This document shows positions 16,331 to 24,568 of a stretch of 64,000 nt of DNA, piece after piece. Position numbers and translations under genes: made by a program. This stretch comes from Halapricum desulfuricans (GTDB lineage Archaea > Halobacteriota > Halobacteria > Halobacteriales > Haloarculaceae): NCBI RefSeq assembly GCF_017094505.1, contig NZ_CP064787.1:2294001-2358000 (forward strand), read 5' to 3'. The notes below the pieces were generated by a model. It ran no database searches. It was not told the origin of the DNA and saw only the letters and a program-made list of their open reading frames with translations. Position 1 is the first letter of the stretch; each line of letters starts with the position of its first letter.

Positions 16331-17017
16331 ATGAATCAGACTCTCGTCGACCTTTTGGAGCGCAACCTCGCTCACGCCGAGGCGTTCGAGGGACGCTTCG
16401 ACGACGTGCAGGACGGCCAGCGGCCCGACGCCGTCACCGTCTGCTGTTCGGATTCGCGAGTGCTACAGGACCGGATGTGGGACAACGACCGGCCGGGGCA
16501 ACTCTTTACGTGTGCCAACATCGGCAATCGCGTCGTCCAGCGGACGCCCGAGGGCGAGGTCGTCTCCGGCGACGTCCTCTATCCGATCGCTCACACCGGG
16601 ACCGAACTCGCGATCGTCGTCGGTCACACGGGCTGTGGCGCGGTCACGGCGACGTACGACCAGTTGACCGAGGGGCTCTCGGAACCGCCGGGCATCGAAC
16701 ACTCGATCGGGTTGCTGGCCCCCCGACTTCAGGAAGGAGTCGAGGCACTCCCGAGCGGCATCGATCGCGAGACGGCGATCAACCGGCTCGTCGAGTACAA
16801 CGTCGACCGGCAGGTCGAACTGCTCGCCGAGAGCGACGACGTTCCGGACTCGGTCACCGCGGTCGGCGTCGTCTACGACTTTCAGGACGTCTACGGCGGA
16901 CAGCGCGGTGAAGTACACGTCGTCAACGTTGACGGGACGCGAGCGGTCGATGACCTCCAACGGGCGTATCCCGAACTCGCAGACAGAGTCACTCGCCTCT
17001 GGGAATACGAGCGGTAG
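16331..17017 (+). CDS. Beta-class carbonic anhydrase
   Basis: The 228-residue protein has the zinc motif CSDSR (Cys39, Asp41, Arg43) and the second motif HTGCG (His99, Cys102), giving the Cys-Asp/His-Cys zinc site of beta-carbonic anhydrases. It interconverts CO2 and bicarbonate in the cytosol. An upstream in-frame extension to 16217 lacks family similarity; MNQTLVDLLERN fits. It is convergent with fttA with no intervening base. Confidence 0.93.
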   Translation: MNQTLVDLLERNLAHAEAFEGRFDDVQDGQRPDAVTVCCSDSRVLQDRMWDNDRPGQLFTCANIGNRVVQRTPEGEVVSGDVLYPIAHTGTELAIVVGHTGCGAVTATYDQLTEGLSEPPGIEHSIGLLAPRLQEGVEALPSGIDRETAINRLVEYNVDRQVELLAESDDVPDSVTAVGVVYDFQDVYGGQRGEVHVVNVDGTRAVDDLQRAYPELADRVTRLWEYER

Positions 17018-18937
17018 CTACAGGAACCGGAACGTCTCGAGGTTCTTCGGCGCGAACGTCCGGAGGTTGTACTCGTGATACAGCGCCGAGGACAGGTCCT
17101 GAACGGACGATTCGTCGCCGTGGACACAGAGGACCTTCTCCGGTCGGGGGTTCATCGTCTTCACGAAGTTCTCCAGCCCCTGACGGTCGGCGTGGCCGGA
17201 GAACCCGTCGACGGTCTCGACGTCCATCCGCATTTTCATGGTGTTCGACCGGCCGGTACCGTTGCCGACGGGGATCTCGTCCCAGCCGTTCTGGATCCGC
17301 CGGCCGAGCGTCCCCTGGGCCTGATAGCCGACGAACACGAGCTTCGAGTCCGCATCCGAGCCGAGGTGTTCGAGCCAGGACATGATCGGACCGCCGGTGA
17401 CCATCCCCGAAGTCGAGAGGATGATCGCCGAATCGCCGTCGGTGACCTCCCGTCGTTCTTCCTCGCCGCCGTCGATGTGGTTGAACTGCTCGGCGAGGAA
17501 CGGGTTCTCGTCCTCGTGGAAGATCCGATCCCGCAGATCGTCGCGCAGGTACTCCGGATAGGTCGTGTGGATGGCCGTCGCCTCCCAGATCATCCCGTCG
17601 AGGTGAACCGGCATCTCCGGGATGTCGCCCTCCCGCATCGCCTCCTCGAGGACGAGCATGATCTCCTGGGAGCGGCCGACCGCAAACGCGGGAATCAGGA
17701 TCTTCCCGCCTTTCTCGTAGGTGTCGTTGATGACCTCCGTGAGTTTGCGCTCGGAGTCTTCCTGGTCGGTCTGGTAGTCGTTGCGGCCGCCGTAGGTCGA
17801 CTCGAGGACGAGCGTCTCGACGCGCGGGAACTCGTTGACCGCGCCGTTGAACAGCCGAGTGTCCTCGTAGTGGATGTCACCGGAGAAGGCGATGTTGTAG
17901 AGTCCGTCGCCGATGTGGAAGTGCGCGATCGACGAGCCGAGGATGTGCCCGGCGTTGTGCAGCGTGAGCTTGATGTCCGGGGAGATGTCGGTCACGTCGC
18001 CGTACTCGATCGGGATGGTGTGTTTGATCGCCTCCCTGACCATCTCCGAGTCGTACGGCGGGGTGCGTCCCTCCTTGGCGGCGACGTCAAGGTAATCCAG
18101 CGTGAGCAACCCCATCAGATCGCGGGTCGGCTCCGTCGTGTAGATCGGGCCGTCGTAGCCGTACTTGAACAGGAGCGGAATGAGCGCCGAGTGATCGAGG
18201 TGGGCGTGAGTCAACACGACGGCGTCGAGCGAACTCGCGCCGGCCCCGAGCGCTTCGGGCACCTGAAGATAGGGCACTTCGCCCTCCGCGCCCGGCTTGT
18301 CGCCACAGTCGACCAGCACGCGCGTCTCGGGCGTCGAGACGATGAACGCCGCCCGCCCGACTTCCCGACAACACCCGAGCGTCGTGATCCGAACCCACTG
18401 GTCGTCGGACATCTCCTCGCGGTGGATCTGGCGACCGATCCGCTCCAGGATGTCGCGGCGCTCGTCGCGCTCCTGTTTGAGGAAGTTCCGGACGTTCGCC
18501 ACCGTCGAGGATTCGATCGGCGGGGTCCGAACGACCTCGGGCGTCCATCCGACCTCCTGTGTGATCTCGCGCATCGTCGCGCCGTGGCGACCGATCACGA
18601 GTCCCGGTTTCTCGGCCTCGATGACGACCTCACCGGTGTCGGCGTGGAAGTCGAGGTCCGTGACGCCCGCCTGCTCGGGGATAACCGACTCGATCTGCTC
18701 GCGGGCGTCCTCGGGCTGGGTGAGCACATCCGGGTCGGGACGGACCGTGATCCGCTTGCGCAGTTTCGATGCGAGTCGCCGGACCAGGTCGCCGTCCTGA
18801 GCGAACTGCTTGGGATCGCGCGTGTAAACGACCAGTTCCGGCCCCTCGAACGTGACGTCCGAGATCGAGATTCCGGCCGGGACTTCGTTGCGAATCGTTT
18901 CCTCTATCTCCTCGAGCTTCTTTTCTACTCTGCTCAT
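17018..18937 (-). CDS. fttA: aCPSF1/FttA, KH-beta-CASP transcription termination ribonuclease
   Basis: The 639-residue protein begins MSRVEKKLEEIEETI. An N-terminal KH-type region carries GLVIGRHGATMREIT (near 127-141). A metallo-beta-lactamase core follows with THAHLDHSA (about 240-248), and a beta-CASP domain with the SGDIHYEDTRLF, AFAVGRSQE, STSGMVTGG and GFSGHADR motifs. This is the archaeal CPSF73 homologue that cleaves nascent RNA 3' ends and drives transcription termination genome-wide. Length and domain order are canonical. It is an expected essential core gene. Confidence 0.96.
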   Translation of the reverse strand: MSRVEKKLEEIEETIRNEVPAGISISDVTFEGPELVVYTRDPKQFAQDGDLVRRLASKLRKRITVRPDPDVLTQPEDAREQIESVIPEQAGVTDLDFHADTGEVVIEAEKPGLVIGRHGATMREITQEVGWTPEVVRTPPIESSTVANVRNFLKQERDERRDILERIGRQIHREEMSDDQWVRITTLGCCREVGRAAFIVSTPETRVLVDCGDKPGAEGEVPYLQVPEALGAGASSLDAVVLTHAHLDHSALIPLLFKYGYDGPIYTTEPTRDLMGLLTLDYLDVAAKEGRTPPYDSEMVREAIKHTIPIEYGDVTDISPDIKLTLHNAGHILGSSIAHFHIGDGLYNIAFSGDIHYEDTRLFNGAVNEFPRVETLVLESTYGGRNDYQTDQEDSERKLTEVINDTYEKGGKILIPAFAVGRSQEIMLVLEEAMREGDIPEMPVHLDGMIWEATAIHTTYPEYLRDDLRDRIFHEDENPFLAEQFNHIDGGEEERREVTDGDSAIILSTSGMVTGGPIMSWLEHLGSDADSKLVFVGYQAQGTLGRRIQNGWDEIPVGNGTGRSNTMKMRMDVETVDGFSGHADRQGLENFVKTMNPRPEKVLCVHGDESSVQDLSSALYHEYNLRTFAPKNLETFRFL

Positions 18938-19119
18938 GGCTGAACAAAACGACGTGGCACGCACGTCTGGCGGCTGGTCGCCGCGGTCCTCGTGTCGTGA
19001 TAACTGCTGAATAAGACGGTCATATCTGACGATTTGACTGCATGTCGGTGTACCACTCCGGACGCTCGCGACGCGAGGGCCCGGAAAACCGATCTATACC
19101 TGTTCGTATTTCCCTCTGG

Positions 19120-19128
19120 TTATAAAAG
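19120..19128 (+). promoter_or_regulatory. TATA box of the hypothetical gene at 19152
   Basis: TTATAAAAG lies 24-32 bp upstream of the ATG at 19152, the classical spacing for a leaderless haloarchaeal transcript. The gap 18938-19119 contains no recognisable gene. Confidence 0.6.
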
Positions 19129-19151
19129 CCTTCGCAAAAGAACTGCCGTCG

Positions 19152-19640
19152 ATGAGACTGACACGCGAGGCCGTCCGCGCCGAATACGAGTGGGTCCGCG
19201 ACCGTGGTCCGGACGTCGTGCCAATAGTCAACACTGTCCGTGAAGATCTCGGCGAAGCGTTCGGGGTAACTGTCGATCCGATCGAAACCGGCCAGTACGA
19301 CGACGCCGTCGATGCGGTCTTCGCCGACGGCGACCGGGCCGTCAACGTCGCCGCGCTCGTGGGCCTGCTTCGAGACCTCGACGTTCCGGGCGATTACCCG
19401 GGGTTCGTCGTCGACGAGCTGCTCGCGCGCGAACTGGCGGCGATGATCGCCGGCGAGCAACCCCTGCGCCTGCTCGCCGAGGCGACGTTTCACTACGCGG
19501 ACGTGTACACCCACGGCGACGCCGACGACCCCGCCGGCCTCGACGACCTCGACGCGGCCCTCGCTGCGGGAGTCCAGACGCGCCTGCCCGGCTGGGAGTG
19601 GCAAGCGACGGACAGTCCGTTCGGTATCGACGACTGCTAG
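19152..19640 (+). CDS. Haloarchaeal conserved hypothetical protein
   Basis: The 162-residue acidic, probably all-helical protein begins MRLTREAVRAEYEWVRDRGPDVVPIVNTVREDLGEAFG and contains a single Cys at the very C-terminus. No known domain, membrane segment or catalytic motif is recognised. Codon bias matches surrounding genes and a strong TATA box precedes it, so it is very likely expressed. It is followed 92 bp later by the HerA-like ATPase gene. Confidence 0.75.
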   Translation: MRLTREAVRAEYEWVRDRGPDVVPIVNTVREDLGEAFGVTVDPIETGQYDDAVDAVFADGDRAVNVAALVGLLRDLDVPGDYPGFVVDELLARELAAMIAGEQPLRLLAEATFHYADVYTHGDADDPAGLDDLDAALAAGVQTRLPGWEWQATDSPFGIDDC

Positions 19641-19732
19641 CAATCGACTCTAATCGCGACTCGCCCGACTGTCGCATCTCCGAGAGGTGTCTGACTGAGA
19701 GTTATGCCCGATGGAACGGTCATGTGACACAT

Positions 19733-21706
19733 ATGAGCGACGAGCGGACGATCACGGTCGCGGAGGTGAGCGACGGCCCGGGCGGTTCCGGCGAACCCGG
19801 CTCCGACGTCTCGCTCCCAGTTATCGAGTTACTGACTGGTAGAGGGTTTGTCACTGGAAAAAGTGGTAGCGGTAAGAGTAACACCGCCTCGGTCATCGCC
19901 GAGAACCTGCTCGACTCCGGGTTCGGCCTGTTGATCGTCGACATCGACGGCGAGTACTACGGTCTCAAAGAGGAATACGAGATCCTCCACGTCGGGGCCG
20001 ACGAGGAGTGTGACATTCAGGTAACGACCGAGCACGCCGAGAAGATCGCGGGGCTCGCCCTCGAGGAGAACGTGCCGATCATCCTGGACATCTCGTCGTT
20101 CCTGGACGACGACGAGGCCGAACAGTTGCTGACTGAGGTCTCGAAACACCTCTTCGCGAAGGCCAAGAAGCTCAAACAGCCGTTCCTGTTGCTGGTCGAG
20201 GAGGTCCACGAGTGGATCCCCGAAAACGGGTCGGTCAGCGAGGCCGGCAAGATGCTGATCAAGATCGGCAAGCGCGGGCGCAAACACGGACTCGGCGTCG
20301 TCGGGATCAGCCAGCGCCCCGCCGACGTCAAGAAAGACTACATCACCCAGTGTGACTGGCTCGTCTGGCATCGATTGACGTGGAACAACGACACGAAGGT
20401 CGTCCGGCGCGTGCTCGACGGCGAGTACGCCGACGCGGTCGAGGACCTCGACGACGGCGAGGCCTTCCTGATGACCGACTGGTCGGAGTCGATTCGGCGA
20501 GTGCAGTTCCATCGCAAGCAGACCTTCGACGCCGGGGCGACGCCCGGGCTGGACGACTTCGAGCGCCCGGAACTGAAGTCCGTCAGCGACGACCTCGTCT
20601 CGGAGCTACAGGCGATCAGCGAGGAGGAGCGCCAGCGTGAGGACACGATCGCGGAACTGCGGGAGGAACTGGACAAGAAGAACTCCCGGATCGCCGAACT
20701 CGAGCGGGAACTGCAGGACGCGCGCGACCTGAGCCGGATGGCCGATCAGTTCGTCGACGCGATGCTGGACCAGGTCGAGGGCGCGAGCCCCGGCCGAACC
20801 GAGACCGAGCGCATGCGCGCCCGCCGACAGCGCCGCGAAGGGCAAGACACGGCCGACGAGCAGACGGGTCCCGAGCAGGACGACGGAAAGGCGACGTCAG
20901 AGCAGGCCGAAGGCGGAGAGTGCACAGAGCAGAGTGACACCGCGGACTCGCGCGACAACGGCGAGATCGAGGAGAAGATCCCGTTGATGGACGAGGTCGC
21001 CGACGCCGCGGAGGCGTTCGCGGCCGCGATGGACGACGAATCCGGCGACGCGTCCGACGATGAGTCCACCAACGACGAGTCCACGAACGGCGAGTCCACC
21101 GACGAGGAGGCGCTCGAGTTCGAGCCGTTCGAGGCGCCCGCTGACCTCGAGGAGTCGACCGACGTGCTGGATTTTTCCGACGCCGACATGCCGGCGTTCG
21201 GGTTCGAGACCGGATCGCACGGTTCCGAAGGCAGCGGTGAGTCGGAGGCAGCGGACAGTGTAACGGCGGATCGGGACGCCGACGGGACCGGAGGCGATCG
21301 CGTTCAGGGGAGCGACGACGAGGCGATCGCCGAGGCGGTCGGAGCCGTCGACGGGACCGACGAATCGTCGGTCGATCGCCCGACGCCGGCCGCGGTGTCG
21401 TCGCTTCGAACGGAGATCCGGAACCTCGACGAGAAGGCTCGACGGATGCTGGCGTACTACGACGAGCAGGGGCCGGCGACGCCGCTGGACGCCCATTTCG
21501 TCGCCGGGGGCACCGGCGACCGGACCGACGCCTACGCGCACAACCGGCGGCTCCGGACCGCGGGGTTGATCGAGCACGTCGGCCGCGGCAACTACGACGT
21601 CTGTCTCCGAAAGCGCCTCGAGGAGGCGACGAACGGTCGACTCGACGAGCGCGAACTCGAGGCGTTCCGGGCGGAACTCACCACTGCCTTCGGCCGAACG
21701 GACTGA
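19733..21706 (+). CDS. HerA/VirB4-like (DUF87-type) ATPase with long acidic linker
   Basis: The 657-residue protein has Walker A GKSGSGKS at residues 42-49, Walker B LLLVEEVHEW near 158-167, and a GISQRPADV sensor/Arg-finger-like region. This resembles HerA-FtsK-clade DNA-pumping ATPases. A coiled coil (about 300-350; EEERQREDTIAELREELDKK) and a 200-residue Asp/Glu/Ser linker with DDESTN repeats follow. The C-terminal 90 residues look like a small winged-helix (DEKARRMLAYYDEQGP; RRLRTAGLIEHVGRGNYDV). It may act in DNA processing. Codons 29-50, covering Walker A, are atypically AT-rich. The ATG at 19733 fits the gene's coding start. Confidence 0.87.
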   Translation: MSDERTITVAEVSDGPGGSGEPGSDVSLPVIELLTGRGFVTGKSGSGKSNTASVIAENLLDSGFGLLIVDIDGEYYGLKEEYEILHVGADEECDIQVTTEHAEKIAGLALEENVPIILDISSFLDDDEAEQLLTEVSKHLFAKAKKLKQPFLLLVEEVHEWIPENGSVSEAGKMLIKIGKRGRKHGLGVVGISQRPADVKKDYITQCDWLVWHRLTWNNDTKVVRRVLDGEYADAVEDLDDGEAFLMTDWSESIRRVQFHRKQTFDAGATPGLDDFERPELKSVSDDLVSELQAISEEERQREDTIAELREELDKKNSRIAELERELQDARDLSRMADQFVDAMLDQVEGASPGRTETERMRARRQRREGQDTADEQTGPEQDDGKATSEQAEGGECTEQSDTADSRDNGEIEEKIPLMDEVADAAEAFAAAMDDESGDASDDESTNDESTNGESTDEEALEFEPFEAPADLEESTDVLDFSDADMPAFGFETGSHGSEGSGESEAADSVTADRDADGTGGDRVQGSDDEAIAEAVGAVDGTDESSVDRPTPAAVSSLRTEIRNLDEKARRMLAYYDEQGPATPLDAHFVAGGTGDRTDAYAHNRRLRTAGLIEHVGRGNYDVCLRKRLEEATNGRLDERELEAFRAELTTAFGRTD

Positions 21707-21732
21707 CACTGATAGTGGCCGATGTGACGGGG

Positions 21733-21861
21733 TACCGGATCGACCGCACTACTTCGCGCGGTCGATCCGGAACGGACGTACAACGGTCACTACGGGGGCC
21801 CAGAGAGTGTTGCTGTCGCCGTCCTCGCGCCCGGGAACGGACGTACAACGGTCACTACGAG
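21733..21861 (-). repeat. Family A intergenic repeat, copy A2 (inverted, tail duplicated)
   Basis: On the minus strand relative to A1. It has a long stem (CCGGATCGACC with GGTCGATCCGG, loop around ACTACTTCG) and then CGGAACGGACGTACA, matching the reverse complement of A1. Its 26-bp tail (21769-21794) is repeated exactly at 21834-21859. The remaining 21707-21915 gap holds nothing else recognisable. Confidence 0.8.
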
Positions 21862-21915
21862 GGGTTCGCCGCCCCGGGGAGCCGAAATTCGTGCGAGAAG
21901 GAATCGCCGACAGTC

Positions 21916-22389
21916 TCAGGACGATCCGTCGTCGGGGACCGTCGGTTCGAACTCCCGGAGCACGTCCCGGACGACAGTCACGGTCAGCGAGCGGACGGCG
22001 TCGTCGGTCAGTAGTTCGGTGGCGACCGCGTTGAGCGCGTCGGTGTCCTCGAACTTCCCGACAGCGACGGCGTCGTCACCGCCGGTCACCGCGTAGAGCG
22101 CGACGACCCGGGGCTGATCCCGGAGCCGATCGAGTGCCGACTCGTCGGCGACCGAGACCCGGAACAGGGCCGTCACGTCGTATCCCAGCGCGCCGTAGTC
22201 GAGACGGGCCGTGTAGCCGTCGATCACGCCAGCGTCTTCGAAGCGCTCGAGTTTCGCCTCGACGCGGTCGGCCGCGATCCCCGTCTCGGCGGCGATCGCC
22301 TCGGCGTCGGCCCGGGCGTCCCGGATCCGGGCGTCGAGCACGGCCCGGTCGTCGTCGCTCAACGCCACGTCGGAGTCGGTCGGTGTCAT
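21916..22389 (-). CDS. Lrp/AsnC-family transcriptional regulator
   Basis: The 157-residue protein has an N-terminal winged-helix (LSDDDRAVLDARIRDARADAEAIAAETGIAADRVEAKLERFEDAGVIDGYTARLD) and a C-terminal RAM/ACT-like domain (TALFRVSVADESALDRLRD; YAVTGGDDAVAVGKFEDTDALNAV). The GG-D-D amino-acid/oligomer motif is present. The start is the ATG at 22389. It lies 20 bp after glnK on the same strand, so it is likely co-transcribed with amtB-glnK and may sense an amino acid linked to nitrogen status (inference). Confidence 0.88.
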   Translation of the reverse strand: MTPTDSDVALSDDDRAVLDARIRDARADAEAIAAETGIAADRVEAKLERFEDAGVIDGYTARLDYGALGYDVTALFRVSVADESALDRLRDQPRVVALYAVTGGDDAVAVGKFEDTDALNAVATELLTDDAVRSLTVTVVRDVLREFEPTVPDDGSS

Positions 22390-22409
22390 CGATTCGGTCA
22401 CGCGATCGG

Positions 22410-22763
22410 TCAGACGGCCTCTGGGCCGTCCTCGCCGGTGCGGATCTGGACGGCGTCCTCGACCGGCAGGACGAATATTTTGCCGTCGCCTTTCTCGCCG
22501 GTGTGTGCGCCGTCTTTGATCGCCTCGACGACGTCCTCGACCGGCGTATCTGCGACGACGCACTCGATTTTGACCTTCTGATGGAGGTCGACGACGTACT
22601 CCTCGCCGCGCCACTGTCCCTTCTTTGCCGGCTGGGAGCCGCGGCCCGAGACGTTCGTGACCGTCAGCGAGGGCGCGTCGGCCTCGACCAGCGCCTTCTT
22701 CACGTCCCCGAGCTTGTCGGGGCGGATCACCGCGACGACCATCTTGATCCCGCTATCGCTCAT
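22410..22763 (-). CDS. glnK: Nitrogen regulatory protein P-II (GlnK)
   Basis: The 117-residue protein has the P-II ATP/2-oxoglutarate fold. The T-loop [24 protein letters not shown] (near 41-64) carries Tyr56, the possible modification site. The C-terminal signature is [27 protein letters not shown]. It binds ATP/ADP and 2-oxoglutarate and plugs the AmtB ammonium channel. Its ATG overlaps the amtB stop (ATGA), the standard operon order. Confidence 0.96.
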   Translation of the reverse strand: MSDSGIKMVVAVIRPDKLGDVKKALVEADAPSLTVTNVSGRGSQPAKKGQWRGEEYVVDLHQKVKIECVVADTPVEDVVEAIKDGAHTGEKGDGKIFVLPVEDAVQIRTGEDGPEAV

Positions 22764-24097
22764 TTCTCGTCACCTCGCGTGACACAGCAGACCCCGCCGT
22801 CGGTTCGGACGCGCCCGCCGTCGGCGACGACGCCTTCCTCGTCACCGAACTCGGGGTAGGTGTCGACGCCGTGTTCGGAGATGTCGAGCCCCTCGCGTTC
22901 GTGCTCGGGCGTGACGCGGGCCTGTCCGAGGGCCCGCAGGGCGTACCAGACGACCGCCGTCGCGCCGACCGTCCAGGCCGCGATCACGACGACGCCGACG
23001 AACTGGGTGAGCGCGGCTTCCGCGAGCGGGACGCCCAGGTCGTAGTGGACGAACGGGAACGCCAGCGTCCCGAGAATGCCCGCGCTCCCGTGGACGGGGA
23101 AGACCGCACAGACGTCGTCGATCTTCATGCGCTTCTCGACGAAGCTGAAGACTATCGGAAGCTGTGCGCCCGCCAGTCCGCCGATCGCCAGCGCGCCGAG
23201 GTAGTGGGTCGTGTCGGGGATCGCCGTGATTCCGACCAGCCCGGCCAGCAGGCCGTTGGCGACGTACAGCGTGTCGACCTTGCCGGTCCTGTACCACGCG
23301 ACAAGTCCGGCACCCATCGCGCCCGCGGCCATGGCGATCGTCGTTCCCATTGCGACCCGTCCCAGCACGGCACCGTTGTACGCCATCAGCCCCGCTTCGG
23401 TCTCGTACATCGCCGCGGCCGTCCCGACGTTGAACCCGTACCAGCCAAAGGCCAACATTAGCGTCCCGAGCACCGCGAAAGTCATCGAGTGGCCGGGGAT
23501 GACGTTCGCCGAGCCGTCCGCGTCGTAGCGATCCATACGGGGCCCGAGGATCCACGCCGCGGTGAGCCCGGCGATACCGCCCATTCCGTGGACGATCATT
23601 CCGCCGGCGAAGTCGTGGAACGCGGCGTCACCGATCTCGATGTACGCGCCCGCCCAGGTGATCCCCGTGACCACGGGGTAGATGATCGCCGCCAGCAGGA
23701 ACGTGTAGGCGACGTACGCGCGGAGTCGCGCCCGGCCGGCGACCGCGCCCGACACGATGGTGGCCGCCGTCATGGCGAAGACCGCGCCGTACAGCCAGCC
23801 GATGTACCCGCTGGCGTCGTCAGCGAGGTACGGCAGCGACGACGTGAACGGATCGCCGCCGACGAGCCCGGAGATGCCGGCCCCGATGAAGAAAAACACC
23901 GTGACGCCGACGCTCCAGGTCAGCAAGTTCTTCGTCAGCTGGTTGGCGACGTTCTTCGCCCGCACCTGACCTGCCTCCAGCATCGCGAAGCCGGCGTGCA
24001 TGAAGAAGATCAGGAACGACACCGTCAGGATCCACGTGTTGTTGACGGCGTCGGTGATCGCGCTCGGTTCGACCTGCAGTGGTATTGCTTCGATCAT
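22760..24097 (-). CDS. amtB: Ammonium transporter (AmtB family)
   Basis: The 445-residue protein has eleven hydrophobic helices and Amt motifs: [20 protein letters not shown] near the N-terminus, [13 protein letters not shown] with the first pore-histidine helix, and [15 protein letters not shown] with the second. The tail (400-445) is hydrophilic and ends with a Cys pair. It conducts ammonium/ammonia across the membrane and is controlled by GlnK. It heads the operon amtB-glnK-Lrp, preceded by a long AT-rich promoter region. Confidence 0.96.
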   Translation of the reverse strand: MIEAIPLQVEPSAITDAVNNTWILTVSFLIFFMHAGFAMLEAGQVRAKNVANQLTKNLLTWSVGVTVFFFIGAGISGLVGGDPFTSSLPYLADDASGYIGWLYGAVFAMTAATIVSGAVAGRARLRAYVAYTFLLAAIIYPVVTGITWAGAYIEIGDAAFHDFAGGMIVHGMGGIAGLTAAWILGPRMDRYDADGSANVIPGHSMTFAVLGTLMLAFGWYGFNVGTAAAMYETEAGLMAYNGAVLGRVAMGTTIAMAAGAMGAGLVAWYRTGKVDTLYVANGLLAGLVGITAIPDTTHYLGALAIGGLAGAQLPIVFSFVEKRMKIDDVCAVFPVHGSAGILGTLAFPFVHYDLGVPLAEAALTQFVGVVVIAAWTVGATAVVWYALRALGQARVTPEHEREGLDISEHGVDTYPEFGDEEGVVADGGRVRTDGGVCCVTRGDEK

Positions 24098-24568
24098 ATT
24101 TCAATCTATATCGGTTTTTGATTGTTGTTCATCCAACTCTCCGTCGTTCGAGCCTACGTTCGTCGTTTGTCTCACGGGAAAGGCCAAGAAAGACTGGTAC
24201 ATAAGGATTGGCTACAGGATCGATAAAATTGGGTCGAGTTTCTATACGATCGTTCAATATTGGGTAGACTAATATGTGTTTAAGGGCATCGGACGTCAAT
24301 ATTCACTGGTCTCCCCGCAGCGGAATGTGGACGTTTGTCAACCGACGTCGGGCCTCGATCGCGGATATCGGGGGAAAATTCGGCGCGCGCGCTCATCTCG
24401 AAAGGGAAGGTGTCGCAAGAATTGCCCGTGGGTCGCTACGGGTATGCTGGTGGCTATGCCGTTTTGAAGTGATTCAGCACGCCGTCGTGCCGAGTATCCG
24501 CACGAACGTCTCGCCACCAGAATTACGTGAGTCACGGAGATCGTCTTGCCCCGAAGGCGGGGTAGATG
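24098..24568. promoter_or_regulatory. Intergenic region: amtB promoter side and repeat B2
   Basis: This 471-bp gap is markedly AT-rich near amtB (24098-24290), where the nitrogen-responsive promoter must lie; no consensus operator is recognisable to me. The right part (24300-24568) is GC-rich and contains family B copy B2. Short open frames in it lack haloarchaeal codon bias or family similarity and were not called. Confidence 0.5.
24444..24523 (+). repeat. Family B intergenic palindromic element, copy B2 (degenerate)
   Basis: An 80-bp element running from ATGCTGGTGGC to GCCACCAGAAT, with the conserved core CACGCCGTCGTGC. It aligns end to end with B1 (reverse strand) and B3 but has several arm mismatches, so it is an older copy. 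It lies about 45 bp beyond the stop of the antiporter gene. Confidence 0.85.

Noticed and set aside
17075-18943. Large plus-strand frame opposite fttA
   Set aside because: Mirror image of the fttA codon bias; no family resemblance, while the minus strand shows all MBL and beta-CASP motifs.
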